Origin: Clostridiales bacterium
GTDB taxonomy: Bacteria; Bacillota; Clostridia; Lachnospirales; Lachnospiraceae
Direction: 5' to 3'
NCBI GenBank assembly: GCA_019420275.1
Contig: JAHZHN010000001.1
Coordinates: 1-64,000 of the forward strand
DNA length: 64,000 bases
Made by a program: the position numbers and the translations under genes. Numbering within the stretch: the stretch's first letter is position 1; each line of letters begins with the position of its first letter. Shown piece after piece: positions 51,297 through 61,476 of this stretch. Under the pieces are notes generated by a model. That model saw nothing but the letters and a program-made list of their open reading frames with translations. It did not search any database and was not told where the DNA came from.

Positions 51297-52436
51297 ATGA
51301 AATATCTTTCCATCATTGGTTCTACAGGATCGATTGGTACTCAAACACTTGAAATTGTGCGTGCTAACAAAGATCTTGGTGTTACGGCTCTGGCCGCCGG
51401 AAAAAATATAGATTTGCTGGAACAGCAGATCCGCGAATTTTCCCCGAAGATTGCGGCTGTGTATGATGAACAAAAAGCCGCAGAGTTGAAAGTTCGAATA
51501 CAGGATCTGGATGTTAAGATTGTATCTGGCATGGATGGTTTACTGGAGACGGCAAGTGAACCTTCTTGTTCAATTGTAGTGACGGCAATTGTTGGAATGA
51601 TTGGAATTCGTCCAACGATTGCAGCCATGCAGGCGGGCAAAGATATTGCTTTGGCGAACAAAGAAACCCTGGTAACTGCAGGTCATATTATCATGCCAAT
51701 GGCGAAAGAACTAGGAGTACAAATTTACCCGGTGGATAGTGAGCATTCTGCGATTTTTCAGTGTCTGCAAAGCGGCGACAGGAAAGATCTGGATTCACTG
51801 ATCATAACGGCATCTGGCGGACCATTTCGAAATAAGACAAAAGAAGAACTTGCCCATGTGACTGTGGAAGATGCTCTAAAGCATCCAAACTGGTCAATGG
51901 GGCGAAAGATTACCATTGATTCTGCTACCCTGGTGAATAAAGGATTGGAAGTAATAGAAGCAAAGTGGCTGTTTGATGTTGATTTTGATCATATTCATGT
52001 CGTTGTCCAGCCTCAGAGTGTGATTCATTCAATGATACAATACAAAGACGGCAGCGTCATGGCTCAACTGGGTACACCTGATATGAAACTGCCAATACAA
52101 TATGCGCTGTTTTATCCAGAACACCGTCCTTTGACTGGTGAGCGTCTGGATTTTGCAGCAATGAAAGAAATATCTTTTTTCAAACCGCCGGAAGATGTGT
52201 TAAGAGGTCTTCCTCTGGCATGCAGGGCGGGAAGACTTGGCGGCAGCATGCCGACCGTATTCAATGCAGCCAATGAAAAGGCGGTTGCGCTGTTTTTGAA
52301 TCATAAAATTCAGTTTTTAGATATATATGATATCATTGAAGATGCAATGAATGCCCATACGATCATAGAAAATCCGTCTCTGGAACAGGTTCTGGAAACG
52401 GAAGAGTGGGTATATGAGCATATAGAAAGCAGGTAG
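51297..52436 (+). CDS. dxr: 1-deoxy-D-xylulose 5-phosphate reductoisomerase
   Basis: First committed step of the MEP isoprenoid pathway. 379 residues. GSTGSIGTQTLEI (NADPH site), LANKETLVTAG, YPVDSEHSAIFQCL, ASGGPF and HPNWSMGRKITIDSATLVNKGLE are all present, with the Asp and Glu metal ligands. The ATG directly follows the cdsA stop codon, so translation is coupled. Confidence 0.97.
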   Translation: MKYLSIIGSTGSIGTQTLEIVRANKDLGVTALAAGKNIDLLEQQIREFSPKIAAVYDEQKAAELKVRIQDLDVKIVSGMDGLLETASEPSCSIVVTAIVGMIGIRPTIAAMQAGKDIALANKETLVTAGHIIMPMAKELGVQIYPVDSEHSAIFQCLQSGDRKDLDSLIITASGGPFRNKTKEELAHVTVEDALKHPNWSMGRKITIDSATLVNKGLEVIEAKWLFDVDFDHIHVVVQPQSVIHSMIQYKDGSVMAQLGTPDMKLPIQYALFYPEHRPLTGERLDFAAMKEISFFKPPEDVLRGLPLACRAGRLGGSMPTVFNAANEKAVALFLNHKIQFLDIYDIIEDAMNAHTIIENPSLEQVLETEEWVYEHIESR

Positions 52437-52440
52437 ATTA

Positions 52441-53472
52441 TTGAATATTATCATTGCAATTTTAATTTTTGGGATTATTATTATCGTCCATGAACTGGGT
52501 CATTTCCTGGTTGCAAAGAAAAACGGCATCCAGGTCGATGAGTTTTGTATTGGATTAGGCCCTACTGTTATCGGAAAACAGATTGGAGATACCTTTTATT
52601 CCATTCATCTTTTGCCTTTTGGCGGGGCGTGTATGATGGGAGAAGACGAGGATCGTCCAGAACAAAATGCCTTTAATAACAAATCTGTATGGGCTAGAAT
52701 GGCTGTTATTTTTGCGGGTCCGTTTTTTAACTTTATTCTGGCATTTCTATTTTCAATTATTGTAGTAGGAATGTCAGGCGCCGATATCCCGCAGATTGAT
52801 TCTGTACAAAAAGGATCTCCGGCAGCTGAGGCGGGAATCAAGGCCGGAGATGTTATGACAAGTGTCGATGGCAGTAGAATCCACAACTATCGGGAGTTTT
52901 CCTATTACATGTATCTTGACTATAAAGGCGGATCTATTCCTCTAACCGTTGAGCGAGATGGAAAAGAGATATCAATGAGTGTAACTCCTGAATATCATGA
53001 AAAACAGCAGCAATATTTAATTGGCATCACATGGCCCGGATACCAAAAAGTCGGACCGTTAAAAACTCTGGAGTACAGTTTCCGTGAGGTCGGTCTGCAG
53101 ATTAAGATTACAGTGAAAAGTGTAGGAATGCTGATTTCCAGACAGCTTGGACTGCAGGATCTTTCTGGTCCGGTAGGTATTGTAAAAGTTGTAGGAGATC
53201 AGTATAATGAAGCGGCAAAATACGGTGCAGTTACTGTATTTTTAACAATGCTCAATATGGCAATCCTGATCAGTGCTAATCTGGGAGTTATGAATCTTCT
53301 CCCGCTGCCGGCGCTGGATGGCGGACGGCTTCTTTTCCTGATTATAGAGGCGATTCGGGGGAAAGCGGTTCCAAGAGAAATGGAAGCGGCAGTCCATACT
53401 TTTGGTTTACTGCTTCTTCTTGCGCTGATGGTATTTGTCATGTATCAGGATATCACAAAGATATTCCTCTAA
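52441..53472 (+). CDS. rseP: RIP metalloprotease, site-2 protease family
   Basis: Intramembrane zinc protease that cuts anti-sigma factors or signal remnants. 343 residues. The first helix holds the zinc motif HELGH (near 17); a PDZ domain follows (about 110-200, with SPAAEAGIKAGDVM), and the second metal motif is LPALDGGRLLF (near 286). The start is TTG at 52441, four bases after dxr. The position between dxr and ispG is standard. Confidence 0.94.
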   Translation: MNIIIAILIFGIIIIVHELGHFLVAKKNGIQVDEFCIGLGPTVIGKQIGDTFYSIHLLPFGGACMMGEDEDRPEQNAFNNKSVWARMAVIFAGPFFNFILAFLFSIIVVGMSGADIPQIDSVQKGSPAAEAGIKAGDVMTSVDGSRIHNYREFSYYMYLDYKGGSIPLTVERDGKEISMSVTPEYHEKQQQYLIGITWPGYQKVGPLKTLEYSFREVGLQIKITVKSVGMLISRQLGLQDLSGPVGIVKVVGDQYNEAAKYGAVTVFLTMLNMAILISANLGVMNLLPLPALDGGRLLFLIIEAIRGKAVPREMEAAVHTFGLLLLLALMVFVMYQDITKIFL

Positions 53473-53485
53473 AGGAGGCAGTTTT

Positions 53486-54547
53486 ATGTATACAAGAAAA
53501 CAGACCAGAGTTGTAGAAATTGGAAATGTGAAGATTGGGGGCGGGAATCCGGTTGCAGTCCAGTCTATGACAAATACAAAAACGGAAAATGTCAAAGACA
53601 CTGTAGAACAAATCCTGGCTTTGGAAAAAGCAGGCTGTGATATCGTGCGCTGTACGGTACCGACACAGGAGGCGGCTAAGGCGCTCGGTGAGATTAAGAA
53701 AAGGATCCATATTCCGCTGATTGCTGATATCCATTTTGATTATAAACTGGCAATAGCTGCTATGGAAAATGGGGCTGACAAGATTCGAATCAATCCGGGA
53801 AACATTGGAGGAGCGGACAATATCCGAAAAGTGGTAGAGACTGCCAAGAAATATCATGTACCGATTCGTGTGGGAGTCAACAGCGGATCTCTGGAAAAAC
53901 CATTGTTGGAAAAGTACCATGGAGTAACGGCGGAAGGCCTTGTAGAAAGTGCTTTGGACAAAGTTCAGCTGCTGGAGGCATTTGATTTTCATGATATTGT
54001 TGTCAGTATCAAATCATCGAATGTTTTGATGTGCGCAGAAGCTTACCGGCTGGTTGCGGAAAAGATTGATTACCCGCTGCATGTCGGCATTACAGAAGCG
54101 GGAACTGTATACAGCGGTAATATAAAATCTGCAGTGGGGCTTGGAATTATTCTTCATCAGGGAATCGGAGATACTATTCGTGTCTCATTGACTGGAGATC
54201 CGGTCAATGAAATTGCCAGTGCAAAACTCATCTTAAAGACCCTTGGACTCCGTCAGGGAGGAATTGAAGTTGTTTCATGTCCGACCTGCGGAAGAACAAA
54301 TATCGATTTGATTTCGCTGGCCAATCAGGTAGAGACTATGGCCAGTGACTTTGAACACTTAAATATTAAAGTCGCAGTTATGGGGTGTGTTGTAAACGGT
54401 CCAGGTGAAGCGAAAGAAGCGGATGTAGGAATTGCGGGAGGAATTGGTGAAGGTCTTTTGATCAAAAAAGGAGAAGTCGTCCGAAAAGTACCGGAAGATG
54501 AACTGCTGGAAACATTAAGAAATGAATTAGAACATTGGGGTGAATGA
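53486..54547 (+). CDS. ispG: 4-hydroxy-3-methylbut-2-enyl diphosphate synthase (flavodoxin)
   Basis: Fe-S enzyme of the MEP pathway. 353 residues. A TIM-barrel N-terminus (VQSMTNTKTENV; ADIHFDYKLA; KIRINPGNIG) and the cluster-binding cysteines SCPTCGRT and MGCVVNGPGEAKEAD (near 310) are present. The start is the ATG at 53486 behind AAAGGAGG; an upstream in-frame ATG lies inside rseP. It overlaps polC by four bases (ATGA). Confidence 0.97.
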   Translation: MYTRKQTRVVEIGNVKIGGGNPVAVQSMTNTKTENVKDTVEQILALEKAGCDIVRCTVPTQEAAKALGEIKKRIHIPLIADIHFDYKLAIAAMENGADKIRINPGNIGGADNIRKVVETAKKYHVPIRVGVNSGSLEKPLLEKYHGVTAEGLVESALDKVQLLEAFDFHDIVVSIKSSNVLMCAEAYRLVAEKIDYPLHVGITEAGTVYSGNIKSAVGLGIILHQGIGDTIRVSLTGDPVNEIASAKLILKTLGLRQGGIEVVSCPTCGRTNIDLISLANQVETMASDFEHLNIKVAVMGCVVNGPGEAKEADVGIAGGIGEGLLIKKGEVVRKVPEDELLETLRNELEHWGE

Positions 54548-57500
54548 AAATGTCAGGGGCAGCAAAACCTTTTTTTACTGTATTTCCCGACTTGAAAGTG
54601 TCTGATGCCTATTATTCAATGTTTGAGTCTGTGGATATACAGGATATTACATTAAAAAAACGGGAGAACATGCTGAAAATTTCCTTCTGCTGTGATCATC
54701 TGATTTCCAGAGTGGATACCTGGCGGATGGAACAGCAGATCCGGGAACAACTGTTTTCCAAACGTTATATCAAAATACGATTTCATGAGACTTATCATCT
54801 CTCAGACCAGTATAATTTAAAATACTTGATGGAACACTATATGAAAAGCTTCCTCTTTGAACTAAAAGGCAAAGGGGAGGTTATTTTTAATGTTGTCAGA
54901 AAAGGGGATTATAAAGTAGAAGAGAATGTAATCACCTTTTATTTTGAGGATACTTTCGTGAACCGCAGTAAGGCGTCTGCAATCAAGGAATATTTTGAAG
55001 GTGTTATGAAAGACAGGTTTTATATGGAGATCAAAGTAGGTTTTGATTTCTCCAGAAAACATCAGAGAAGTTTAAGGGATGAAAGCGATTATCGTCTTAA
55101 GCAGGAAATCCATGCAATTGTGGAACATGCCGATACAGCCGAACAGGAACAAAAAGAAGAAAAAAAAGCACAAAGGAAAGCTGGTTCTGTACACAGTCAA
55201 TCCAGATTCCGCAAGAGTAAGAAGGCTAAAGAAGATCCAACGCTGCTTTATGGAAGAAACTGTGATGGTGATTTAACAGAAATCAAGGATATTTATGATG
55301 AGATCGGTGAAGTTGTAGTCCATGGGCAGATCACGTTCCTAGAAACAAGAGAGATCAGGAATGAAAAGACAATTATTATTTTTCATGTCACTGATTTTAC
55401 GGACTCTATCAGCTGCAAAATATTTGTAAAGAACGAACAGCTTCCTGAGGTTTTGGACAGCCTGAAAAAAGGAGGATTCTATCGGATCAAGGCGGTTGCG
55501 ATGTATGATAAGTTCGACCGGGAAATCGCTCTTGGATCTGTTGCTGGAATCAAGGCAATTCCTGATTTTAGAAAGAAGAGACAGGATACCTCTATGGATA
55601 AAAGGGTAGAACTGCATTTGCATACGGTTATGAGTGATAATGACAGTGTCGTACAAATCAAAGACGTGGTAAAACGAGCCCATGACTGGGGACATCCTGC
55701 TCTTGCAATTACCGATCATGGTGTACTGCAGGCATTTCCGATTGCCCGGCATGCTTATGAGGATCTTCATCTTCCAGAGGAGGATCCGTTTAAAATTATT
55801 TATGGAGTCGAAGGATATTTCGTAGATGACCTGGGTGATCTTGCAATTGATTCAAAGGGACAGTCCCTGGATCAGGAATATGTTGTTTTTGATATTGAGA
55901 CCACAGGATTCAACAGTGAAAATGACCGTATCATTGAGATTGGAGCAGTTAAAGTTGTTCATGGAAAAATTACGGAAACATTTAGTGAGTTTGTTAATCC
56001 AAAGCGGCCGATCCCATATAAGATTACTCAGCTGACAACCATTACAGATGATATGGTGAAAGATGCAGGAACAATTGAAGAAGTTCTTCCGAGATTTTTG
56101 GATTTTTGTGAGAAAGCAGTGTTGGTTGCTCATAATGCAGGTTTTGATACCGGATTCATAAAAGCCAATTGCCGAAGACTGAATTTGCCTTATGAATACA
56201 CCGCAGTAGATACCCTTGGACTTGCAAGATGCCTGATGCCTCATCTGGGAAAATATACTTTGGATAATATCTGCAAACATTTAAATATTATTCTGGAAAC
56301 CCATCACCGTGCGGTAGATGATGCAACAGCAACCGGGAAAATTTTTGTTGAATTTATTTCTATGCTGGAAGAAAAGGAAATCAAGGATCTCGATCAAGTC
56401 AATGATTTTGCTGACCAGAGTACAGATCTGGTAAAGAAAGGCCGGATGTACCATGGCATATTACTGGTAAAAAATAATACAGGAAGGGTAAATCTTAATC
56501 GTCTGGTATCGGAATCCCACATTAATTATTTCAATCGAAAGCCTCGTATGCCAAAGTCTCTGATTGATAAATACAGGGACGGACTGATCGTTGGATCAGC
56601 CTGTGAAGCAGGAGAACTTTACAGTGCACTGGTGGATCAGAGGTCTGATGAGGATATTGCAAGGATTGTGTCATTTTATGACTATTTGGAAATTCAGCCG
56701 GTTGGGAACAATGAATTTATGATTCATTCGGATAAGTATGAGAATATTCAGTCAAAAGAGGATATTCAGCGGTTGAATCAGAAGATCGTTGATCTGGGAG
56801 AAGAATTTCATAAGCCGGTGGTGGCTACCTGTGATGTTCATTTTTTGGATCCGGATGATTCTATCTATCGTTCTATCCTAATGGCAGGAAAAGGCTTTAA
56901 AGATGCAGATCAGCAGCCTCCTTTGTATTTTCGCACGACAGAGGAGATGCTGGATGAGTTTGCTTATCTTGGAAGTGACAAAGCAAGAGAAGTGGTAATT
57001 ACAAATCCCAATAAGATTAATGATATGATTGATAATATTTCTCCAATCCATCCGGATAAATGTCCTCCGGTCATTGAAAACTCTGATCAGGAGCTAAGAG
57101 AAATATGTTATAATAAGGCGCATGAAATTTATGGACCGGATCTGCCTCAGCGAGTAACTGACCGTCTGGAAAAAGAACTTACTTCCATTATTGGAAATGG
57201 ATATGCTGTGCTCTATATCATCGCTCAAAAATTGGTGTGGGATTCCAATGACCATGGCTATCTGGTTGGATCTCGTGGATCTGTTGGATCATCCTTTGCA
57301 GCAACCATGGCTGGAATTACAGAGGTAAATCCTCTTCCAGCGCATTATATATGTCCGGAATGTCATTATGTGGATTTTGATTCTGAGCAGGTGCAGGAAT
57401 ATGCGAAAAAAGGTATGTCCGGATTTGATATGCCGGATGCTGTCTGCCCGAAATGCGGAGCAAATTTAATCAAAGAAGGCCAGGACATTCCATTTGAGAC

Positions 57501-58962
57501 GTTCCTTGGATTTAAAGGCGATAAAGAGCCGGATATCGATTTGAATTTTTCAGGCGAATATCAGGGAAAAGCGCATGCTTACGTAGAAGTTATTTTTGGA
57601 AAAGGCAAGGCCTTTCGTGCCGGAACCATCGGTACCCTGGCAGAAAAAACTGCCTATGGCTATGTGCTGAAATATTTGGAAGAAAGAGGAATCAGCAAGC
57701 GACGGTGTGAAATAGAACGTCTGGCGGCAGGATGTACCGGAGTAAAACGAACTACCGGACAGCATCCGGGAGGCATCATTGTTGTGCCGCATGACAAGGA
57801 AATCTATGATTTTACGGCAATTCAGCATCCGGCCAATGATATGAATACACCAATCATTACCACTCATTTTGAGTACCATTCCATTGATCAGAACCTTTTG
57901 AAACTGGATATTCTTGGACACGATGATCCGTCCATGATCCGAAGGATGGAGGATATCACTGGAATTGATTCTCATACCATTCCTCTGGACGATAAAGGAG
58001 TTATGGGGCTGTTCCATGGAACGGAGACGCTGGGCATCAAGCCGGAAGATATTGATGGAATACCGCTGGGATCTCTGGGAGTTCCGGAGTTTGGAACGGA
58101 TTTTGTTATCCAGATGCTCCAGGATACACATCCTCAGAGTTTTTCGGATCTGGTGCGTATTTCAGGTTTGTCCCATGGTACGGATGTATGGCTTGGAAAT
58201 GCTCAGACATTAATAGAAAATGGAGATGCTACTATTTCTACAGCAATCTGCTGTCGTGATGATATTATGGTTTACCTGATCAATCAAGGACTGGACGAAG
58301 CACTTTCTTTTACCATTATGGAAGGGGTTCGAAAAGGAAAGGGTCTGAAGCCGGAACAGGAAAAGGCCATGAGAGAAAAAGGAGTTCCAGAATGGTATAT
58401 CTGGTCCTGCAAACAGATTAAATACATGTTTCCGAAGGCTCATGCTGCCGCTTATGTTATGATGGCATGGCGTATCGCATGGTATAAGGTATATCATCCT
58501 TTGGCATATTATGCAGCTTATTTCAGCATCCGGGCAAAAGCGTTTTCTTATGAAGATATGTGTCTTGGAAAAGAACATCTGGATGAACGAATCCGCCAGA
58601 TTAAAAATACTCCGAAACATGAAGTTAAAAATGCCGATTTGGATCTTCTGCGTGAAATGAAGATTGCCGATGAAATGTATGCAAGAGGGTATGAGTTTCT
58701 GCCGCTGGATATTTACAAGGCAAAAGCAAAAGATTTCCAGGTAATTGACGGAAAGATCATGCCAGCCTTTACCAGTATTGATGGTATGGGAGAAAAGGCT
58801 GCTCTTCAGGTGGAGGAAGCAGCCAAAGGTGAGCCATTTACGTCTCTTGAAAATTTCAGGAATCGGACGAAAGCACCTCAGAACTGTATTGATAAAATGA
58901 AAGAATTGGGGATTATGGGAGATTTGGAAGAAACGGATCAGCTGTCATTTAATTTTCTTTAA
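54544..58962 (+). CDS. polC: DNA polymerase III alpha subunit, PolC type
   Basis: Gram-positive replicative polymerase with built-in proofreading, 1472 residues. Domains in order: N-terminal region (1-220); OB fold (about 255-335); PHP domain (VELHLHTVMSDND near 354), split by the DEDDh exonuclease (VFDIETTGFN near 446; HNAGFD; HRAVDDATAT). The polymerase core follows, with a zinc-finger CPECH...CPKCG (near 935-975) and catalytic PDIDLNFSGEYQ (near 995). The C-terminal HhH and tail end in QLSFNFL, a beta-clamp-type motif. ATGA overlap with ispG. Confidence 0.97.
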   Translation: MKMSGAAKPFFTVFPDLKVSDAYYSMFESVDIQDITLKKRENMLKISFCCDHLISRVDTWRMEQQIREQLFSKRYIKIRFHETYHLSDQYNLKYLMEHYMKSFLFELKGKGEVIFNVVRKGDYKVEENVITFYFEDTFVNRSKASAIKEYFEGVMKDRFYMEIKVGFDFSRKHQRSLRDESDYRLKQEIHAIVEHADTAEQEQKEEKKAQRKAGSVHSQSRFRKSKKAKEDPTLLYGRNCDGDLTEIKDIYDEIGEVVVHGQITFLETREIRNEKTIIIFHVTDFTDSISCKIFVKNEQLPEVLDSLKKGGFYRIKAVAMYDKFDREIALGSVAGIKAIPDFRKKRQDTSMDKRVELHLHTVMSDNDSVVQIKDVVKRAHDWGHPALAITDHGVLQAFPIARHAYEDLHLPEEDPFKIIYGVEGYFVDDLGDLAIDSKGQSLDQEYVVFDIETTGFNSENDRIIEIGAVKVVHGKITETFSEFVNPKRPIPYKITQLTTITDDMVKDAGTIEEVLPRFLDFCEKAVLVAHNAGFDTGFIKANCRRLNLPYEYTAVDTLGLARCLMPHLGKYTLDNICKHLNIILETHHRAVDDATATGKIFVEFISMLEEKEIKDLDQVNDFADQSTDLVKKGRMYHGILLVKNNTGRVNLNRLVSESHINYFNRKPRMPKSLIDKYRDGLIVGSACEAGELYSALVDQRSDEDIARIVSFYDYLEIQPVGNNEFMIHSDKYENIQSKEDIQRLNQKIVDLGEEFHKPVVATCDVHFLDPDDSIYRSILMAGKGFKDADQQPPLYFRTTEEMLDEFAYLGSDKAREVVITNPNKINDMIDNISPIHPDKCPPVIENSDQELREICYNKAHEIYGPDLPQRVTDRLEKELTSIIGNGYAVLYIIAQKLVWDSNDHGYLVGSRGSVGSSFAATMAGITEVNPLPAHYICPECHYVDFDSEQVQEYAKKGMSGFDMPDAVCPKCGANLIKEGQDIPFETFLGFKGDKEPDIDLNFSGEYQGKAHAYVEVIFGKGKAFRAGTIGTLAEKTAYGYVLKYLEERGISKRRCEIERLAAGCTGVKRTTGQHPGGIIVVPHDKEIYDFTAIQHPANDMNTPIITTHFEYHSIDQNLLKLDILGHDDPSMIRRMEDITGIDSHTIPLDDKGVMGLFHGTETLGIKPEDIDGIPLGSLGVPEFGTDFVIQMLQDTHPQSFSDLVRISGLSHGTDVWLGNAQTLIENGDATISTAICCRDDIMVYLINQGLDEALSFTIMEGVRKGKGLKPEQEKAMREKGVPEWYIWSCKQIKYMFPKAHAAAYVMMAWRIAWYKVYHPLAYYAAYFSIRAKAFSYEDMCLGKEHLDERIRQIKNTPKHEVKNADLDLLREMKIADEMYARGYEFLPLDIYKAKAKDFQVIDGKIMPAFTSIDGMGEKAALQVEEAAKGEPFTSLENFRNRTKAPQNCIDKMKELGIMGDLEETDQLSFNFL

Positions 58963-58981
58963 CAAATTTTACTAAAATCCC

Positions 58982-59010
58982 TTGTCAAGTACTATCTTTC
59001 ATGATAGAAT
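58982..59010 (+). promoter_or_regulatory. Promoter of the rimP-nusA-infB operon
   Basis: TTGTCA at 58982-58987 and TAGAAT at 59005-59010, 17-base spacer, 20 bases after polC ends. The following leader to 59180 is about 170 bases. Confidence 0.7.
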
Positions 59011-59037
59011 AAAAGAAGCTTAAGAGATTACTGATAG

Positions 59038-59057
59038 GAGTGGGCGCAAGTCCACTC
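59038..59057 (+). promoter_or_regulatory. Hairpin in the rimP leader
   Basis: GAGTGG (59038-59043) pairs with CCACTC (59052-59057) around GCGCAAGT, then TTATTGTTTG. Hairpins of this shape often precede rimP in Firmicutes; it may be a weak terminator or attenuator in the nusA operon leader. Confidence 0.45.
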
Positions 59058-59180
59058 TTATTGTTTGTGTAGATATCAGAACACAGAAAGCAAAAAGCAG
59101 GCTGCGTTCACGAGGAAACAGCATGGCAGATTCCAAGTGTCCGCTTGACATGATCAAAACAGATGGAAAGGGATGATATT

Positions 59181-59645
59181 TTGGCAAAGCATACGGAGAT
59201 TGAAAGCAAAACAGAAGCTATGGTCCTTCCTATTATTGAGGAGAATGGATTTGAACTGGTCGATGTAGAATATGTAAAAGAAGGAGCGGATTGGTATCTT
59301 CGGGTATATGCGGACAAAGAAGGCGGAATCAATATTGATGACTGTGTTTTGATCAGCCGTGCTCTGGAAGCAAAGCTGGATGCAGAAGATTTTATTGAAG
59401 ACGCTTATATCTTGGAAGTCAGCTCTCCGGGGCTTGGACGTCCGCTTAAGAAAGAAAAAGATTATCTTCGCAGCATTGGAAAATCAATTGATATTAAATT
59501 ATATCAGGCGGTGGATAAACAAAAGGAATTTACTGGTATTTTGAAAGACTATTCTAAAGAACGCATCATTCTGGAAATTGATGATAATGATGTAGAATTT
59601 GAAATGAAGGGCATTGCGCAGGCCCGTCTGTCATTAGATTTTTAA
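59181..59645 (+). CDS. rimP: Ribosome maturation factor RimP
   Basis: Assists late assembly of the 30S subunit. About 154 residues: VLPIIEENGFELVDVEYVKEG, YADKEGGINIDDCVLISRAL, then EVSSPGLGRPLKKEKD, all family typical. The start chosen is TTG at 59181, behind AAAGGGATGA; an ATG at 59163 lies within that site and has no Shine-Dalgarno of its own. It heads the nusA-infB operon. Confidence 0.93.
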   Translation: MAKHTEIESKTEAMVLPIIEENGFELVDVEYVKEGADWYLRVYADKEGGINIDDCVLISRALEAKLDAEDFIEDAYILEVSSPGLGRPLKKEKDYLRSIGKSIDIKLYQAVDKQKEFTGILKDYSKERIILEIDDNDVEFEMKGIAQARLSLDF

Positions 59646-59661
59646 GGAGGAAAAAGGGAAA

Positions 59662-60879
59662 ATGAGTGAATTAATTGCAGCATTAAATCAGTTAGAAAAA
59701 GAAAAAGGAATTGACAAGGATGTCATCATGGAGGCCATTGAAAATTCTTTGCTTGCTGCATGTAAAAGGGACTTTGGCAGCGCAGATAATGTGGTGGTCA
59801 ACATGGATCGGGAAACAGGAGATATCTATGTTTATGCATTAAAAGAAGTAGTAGAAGAAGTCATGGATCCTGCACTGGAGATCAGCCTTGGAAAGGCAAA
59901 AGCGATGGATCAGAAATATGAACTTGGCGATCAGGTTCGTGTGGAGATCACACCAAAAGATTTTGGACGAATCGCTGCAATGCATGCCAGAAGCGTTATT
60001 GTACAAAAAATCAAGGAAGAAGAAAGAAGAGTCGTATATGATCATTTCTACTGTAAAGAAAAGGATATTGTGACGGGAGTTGTTCAGAGATATGTTGGAG
60101 AAAATGTCAGTGTCAGTCTGGATGACAGAACGGATGCTCTTTTAATGAAATCAGAACAAATCAAAGGAGAGGTTTTCCGCCCGACTGAGCGTATCAAGCT
60201 TTATATCGTTGAAGTAAAAGAAACAAACCGGGGACCTAGAATTCTTGTGTCAAGAACACATCCGGATCTGGTCAAACGCCTGTTTGAAAAGGAAGTTGCC
60301 GAAATCCAGGATGGTACAGTAGAAATCAAAAATATTGTAAGAGAGGCAGGATCCAGAACAAAGATGGCCGTATGGTCCAATGATGAAAATGTGGATCCAG
60401 TCGGGGCCTGTGTCGGTCTGAATGGAGCACGAGTTAATGCAATCGTAAATGATCTGAAAGGGGAAAAGATTGATATCATAAACTGGAATGAAGATCCATG
60501 CATCTTTATTGAAAACGCATTGAGTCCATCAAAAGTTGTATCTGTAACGGCTGATGTTGAAGAAAAGAGTGCGGAGGTTGTGGTTCCGGATTATCAGTTG
60601 TCTTTGGCTATTGGAAAAGAAGGACAGAATGCAAGACTTGCTGCACGTCTTACAGGATATAAGATTGATATTAAGAGCGAATCCCAGGCTCAGGAAGAAG
60701 CTTTGAAAAAAGAAATGGAAGAAGAACAGACCGATGATCTTCAGGATCTGGATTTCCAGGAAACTGTTGATACAGAAGAGGTTCCGGAGGAAAACAGTGT
60801 ATCTTCCGTGGAAGAAGATATTCCGTCAGCTATGGAATCTGAAGAGGCAGAAACAGTGGAAGAAGAAATCGAAGAGTAA
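59662..60879 (+). CDS. nusA: Transcription termination/antitermination factor NusA
   Basis: RNA polymerase elongation factor, 405 residues. N-terminal domain (1-125), S1 domain (about 135-200), then two KH domains with DPVGACVGLNGARVNAI (near 250) and LAIGKEGQNARLAARLTGYKIDI (near 315). The C-terminal tail (about 350-405) is very acidic, rich in E and D, and lacks AR repeats. AAGGAGG precedes the ATG. Standard position after rimP. Confidence 0.97.
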   Translation: MSELIAALNQLEKEKGIDKDVIMEAIENSLLAACKRDFGSADNVVVNMDRETGDIYVYALKEVVEEVMDPALEISLGKAKAMDQKYELGDQVRVEITPKDFGRIAAMHARSVIVQKIKEEERRVVYDHFYCKEKDIVTGVVQRYVGENVSVSLDDRTDALLMKSEQIKGEVFRPTERIKLYIVEVKETNRGPRILVSRTHPDLVKRLFEKEVAEIQDGTVEIKNIVREAGSRTKMAVWSNDENVDPVGACVGLNGARVNAIVNDLKGEKIDIINWNEDPCIFIENALSPSKVVSVTADVEEKSAEVVVPDYQLSLAIGKEGQNARLAARLTGYKIDIKSESQAQEEALKKEMEEEQTDDLQDLDFQETVDTEEVPEENSVSSVEEDIPSAMESEEAETVEEEIEE

Positions 60880-60893
60880 CAGGATGTGATAGA

Positions 60894-61163
60894 ATGAACA
60901 ATCGAAAAGTTCCTACAAGAAAATGCATTGGATGCGGAGAACAGAAAGAAAAGCGGAATTTGGTACGTATCGTACGTTCCAAAGAGGGAGAAATCACGAT
61001 CGATGCTACGGGAAAAAAGAACGGCAGGGGAGCTTATATCTGCAAGTCCAGTGATTGTCTTGCAAAAGCAGTCAAATCAAAGGGACTGGAGCGTTCTTTT
61101 AAGATGGCAATCCCGGAAGAAATTTACAGTCAGCTGGAAAAGGAGATGAAAGAAATTGAATAA
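60894..61163 (+). CDS. rnpM: YlxR family protein (RNase P modulator RnpM)
   Basis: 89 residues. The family signature RKCIGCGEQKEKRNLVRIVR and the later GRGAYICKSSDCLAKAVK are clear. YlxR/RnpM binds RNase P RNA in Bacillus. It overlaps ylxQ by eight bases in the standard nusA-ylxR-ylxQ-infB order. AGGATG is a weak binding site. Confidence 0.92.
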   Translation: MNNRKVPTRKCIGCGEQKEKRNLVRIVRSKEGEITIDATGKKNGRGAYICKSSDCLAKAVKSKGLERSFKMAIPEEIYSQLEKEMKEIE

Positions 61164-61473
61164 GATCTTATCGACCCTTGGTCTATGTATGAGATCCGGA
61201 AATTTATCCAGCGGTGATTTCGCAGTTTCGGAAGCAGTTCGAAAAAAAAATGCGTTTTTGGTTATTGTCGCCATGGATGCTTCCGAAAATACAAAAAAGA
61301 AATTTCGAAATCTGTGCAACCATTATCAGGTGCCTCTTTATTTCTGGTGCGACAGGGATCAGCTCGGCCATGCTGTAGGCAAGGACTTCAGAGCAGCTAT
61401 TGCCGTAACAGATCAGGGATTTTCTAACGCAGTCCGCAAACAGCTTGATAAGGAATCAATTATGGAGGTGTAA
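61156..61473 (+). CDS. ylxQ: L7Ae-family RNA-binding protein YlxQ
   Basis: 105 residues of the ribosomal L7Ae/L30e fold: ILSTLGLCMRSGNLSSGDFAV, then VIVAMDASENTKKKF and AAIAVTDQGFSNAV. The start is TTG at 61156, inside the end of ylxR. It follows the usual nusA operon order and is three bases before infB. Confidence 0.9.
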   Translation: MNKILSTLGLCMRSGNLSSGDFAVSEAVRKKNAFLVIVAMDASENTKKKFRNLCNHYQVPLYFWCDRDQLGHAVGKDFRAAIAVTDQGFSNAVRKQLDKESIMEV

Positions 61474-61476
61474 TAT

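Noticed and set aside
57550..58131. 193-codon open frame antisense to polC
   Set aside because: Mirror of the conserved polymerase core; no start signals and no recognisable protein features.
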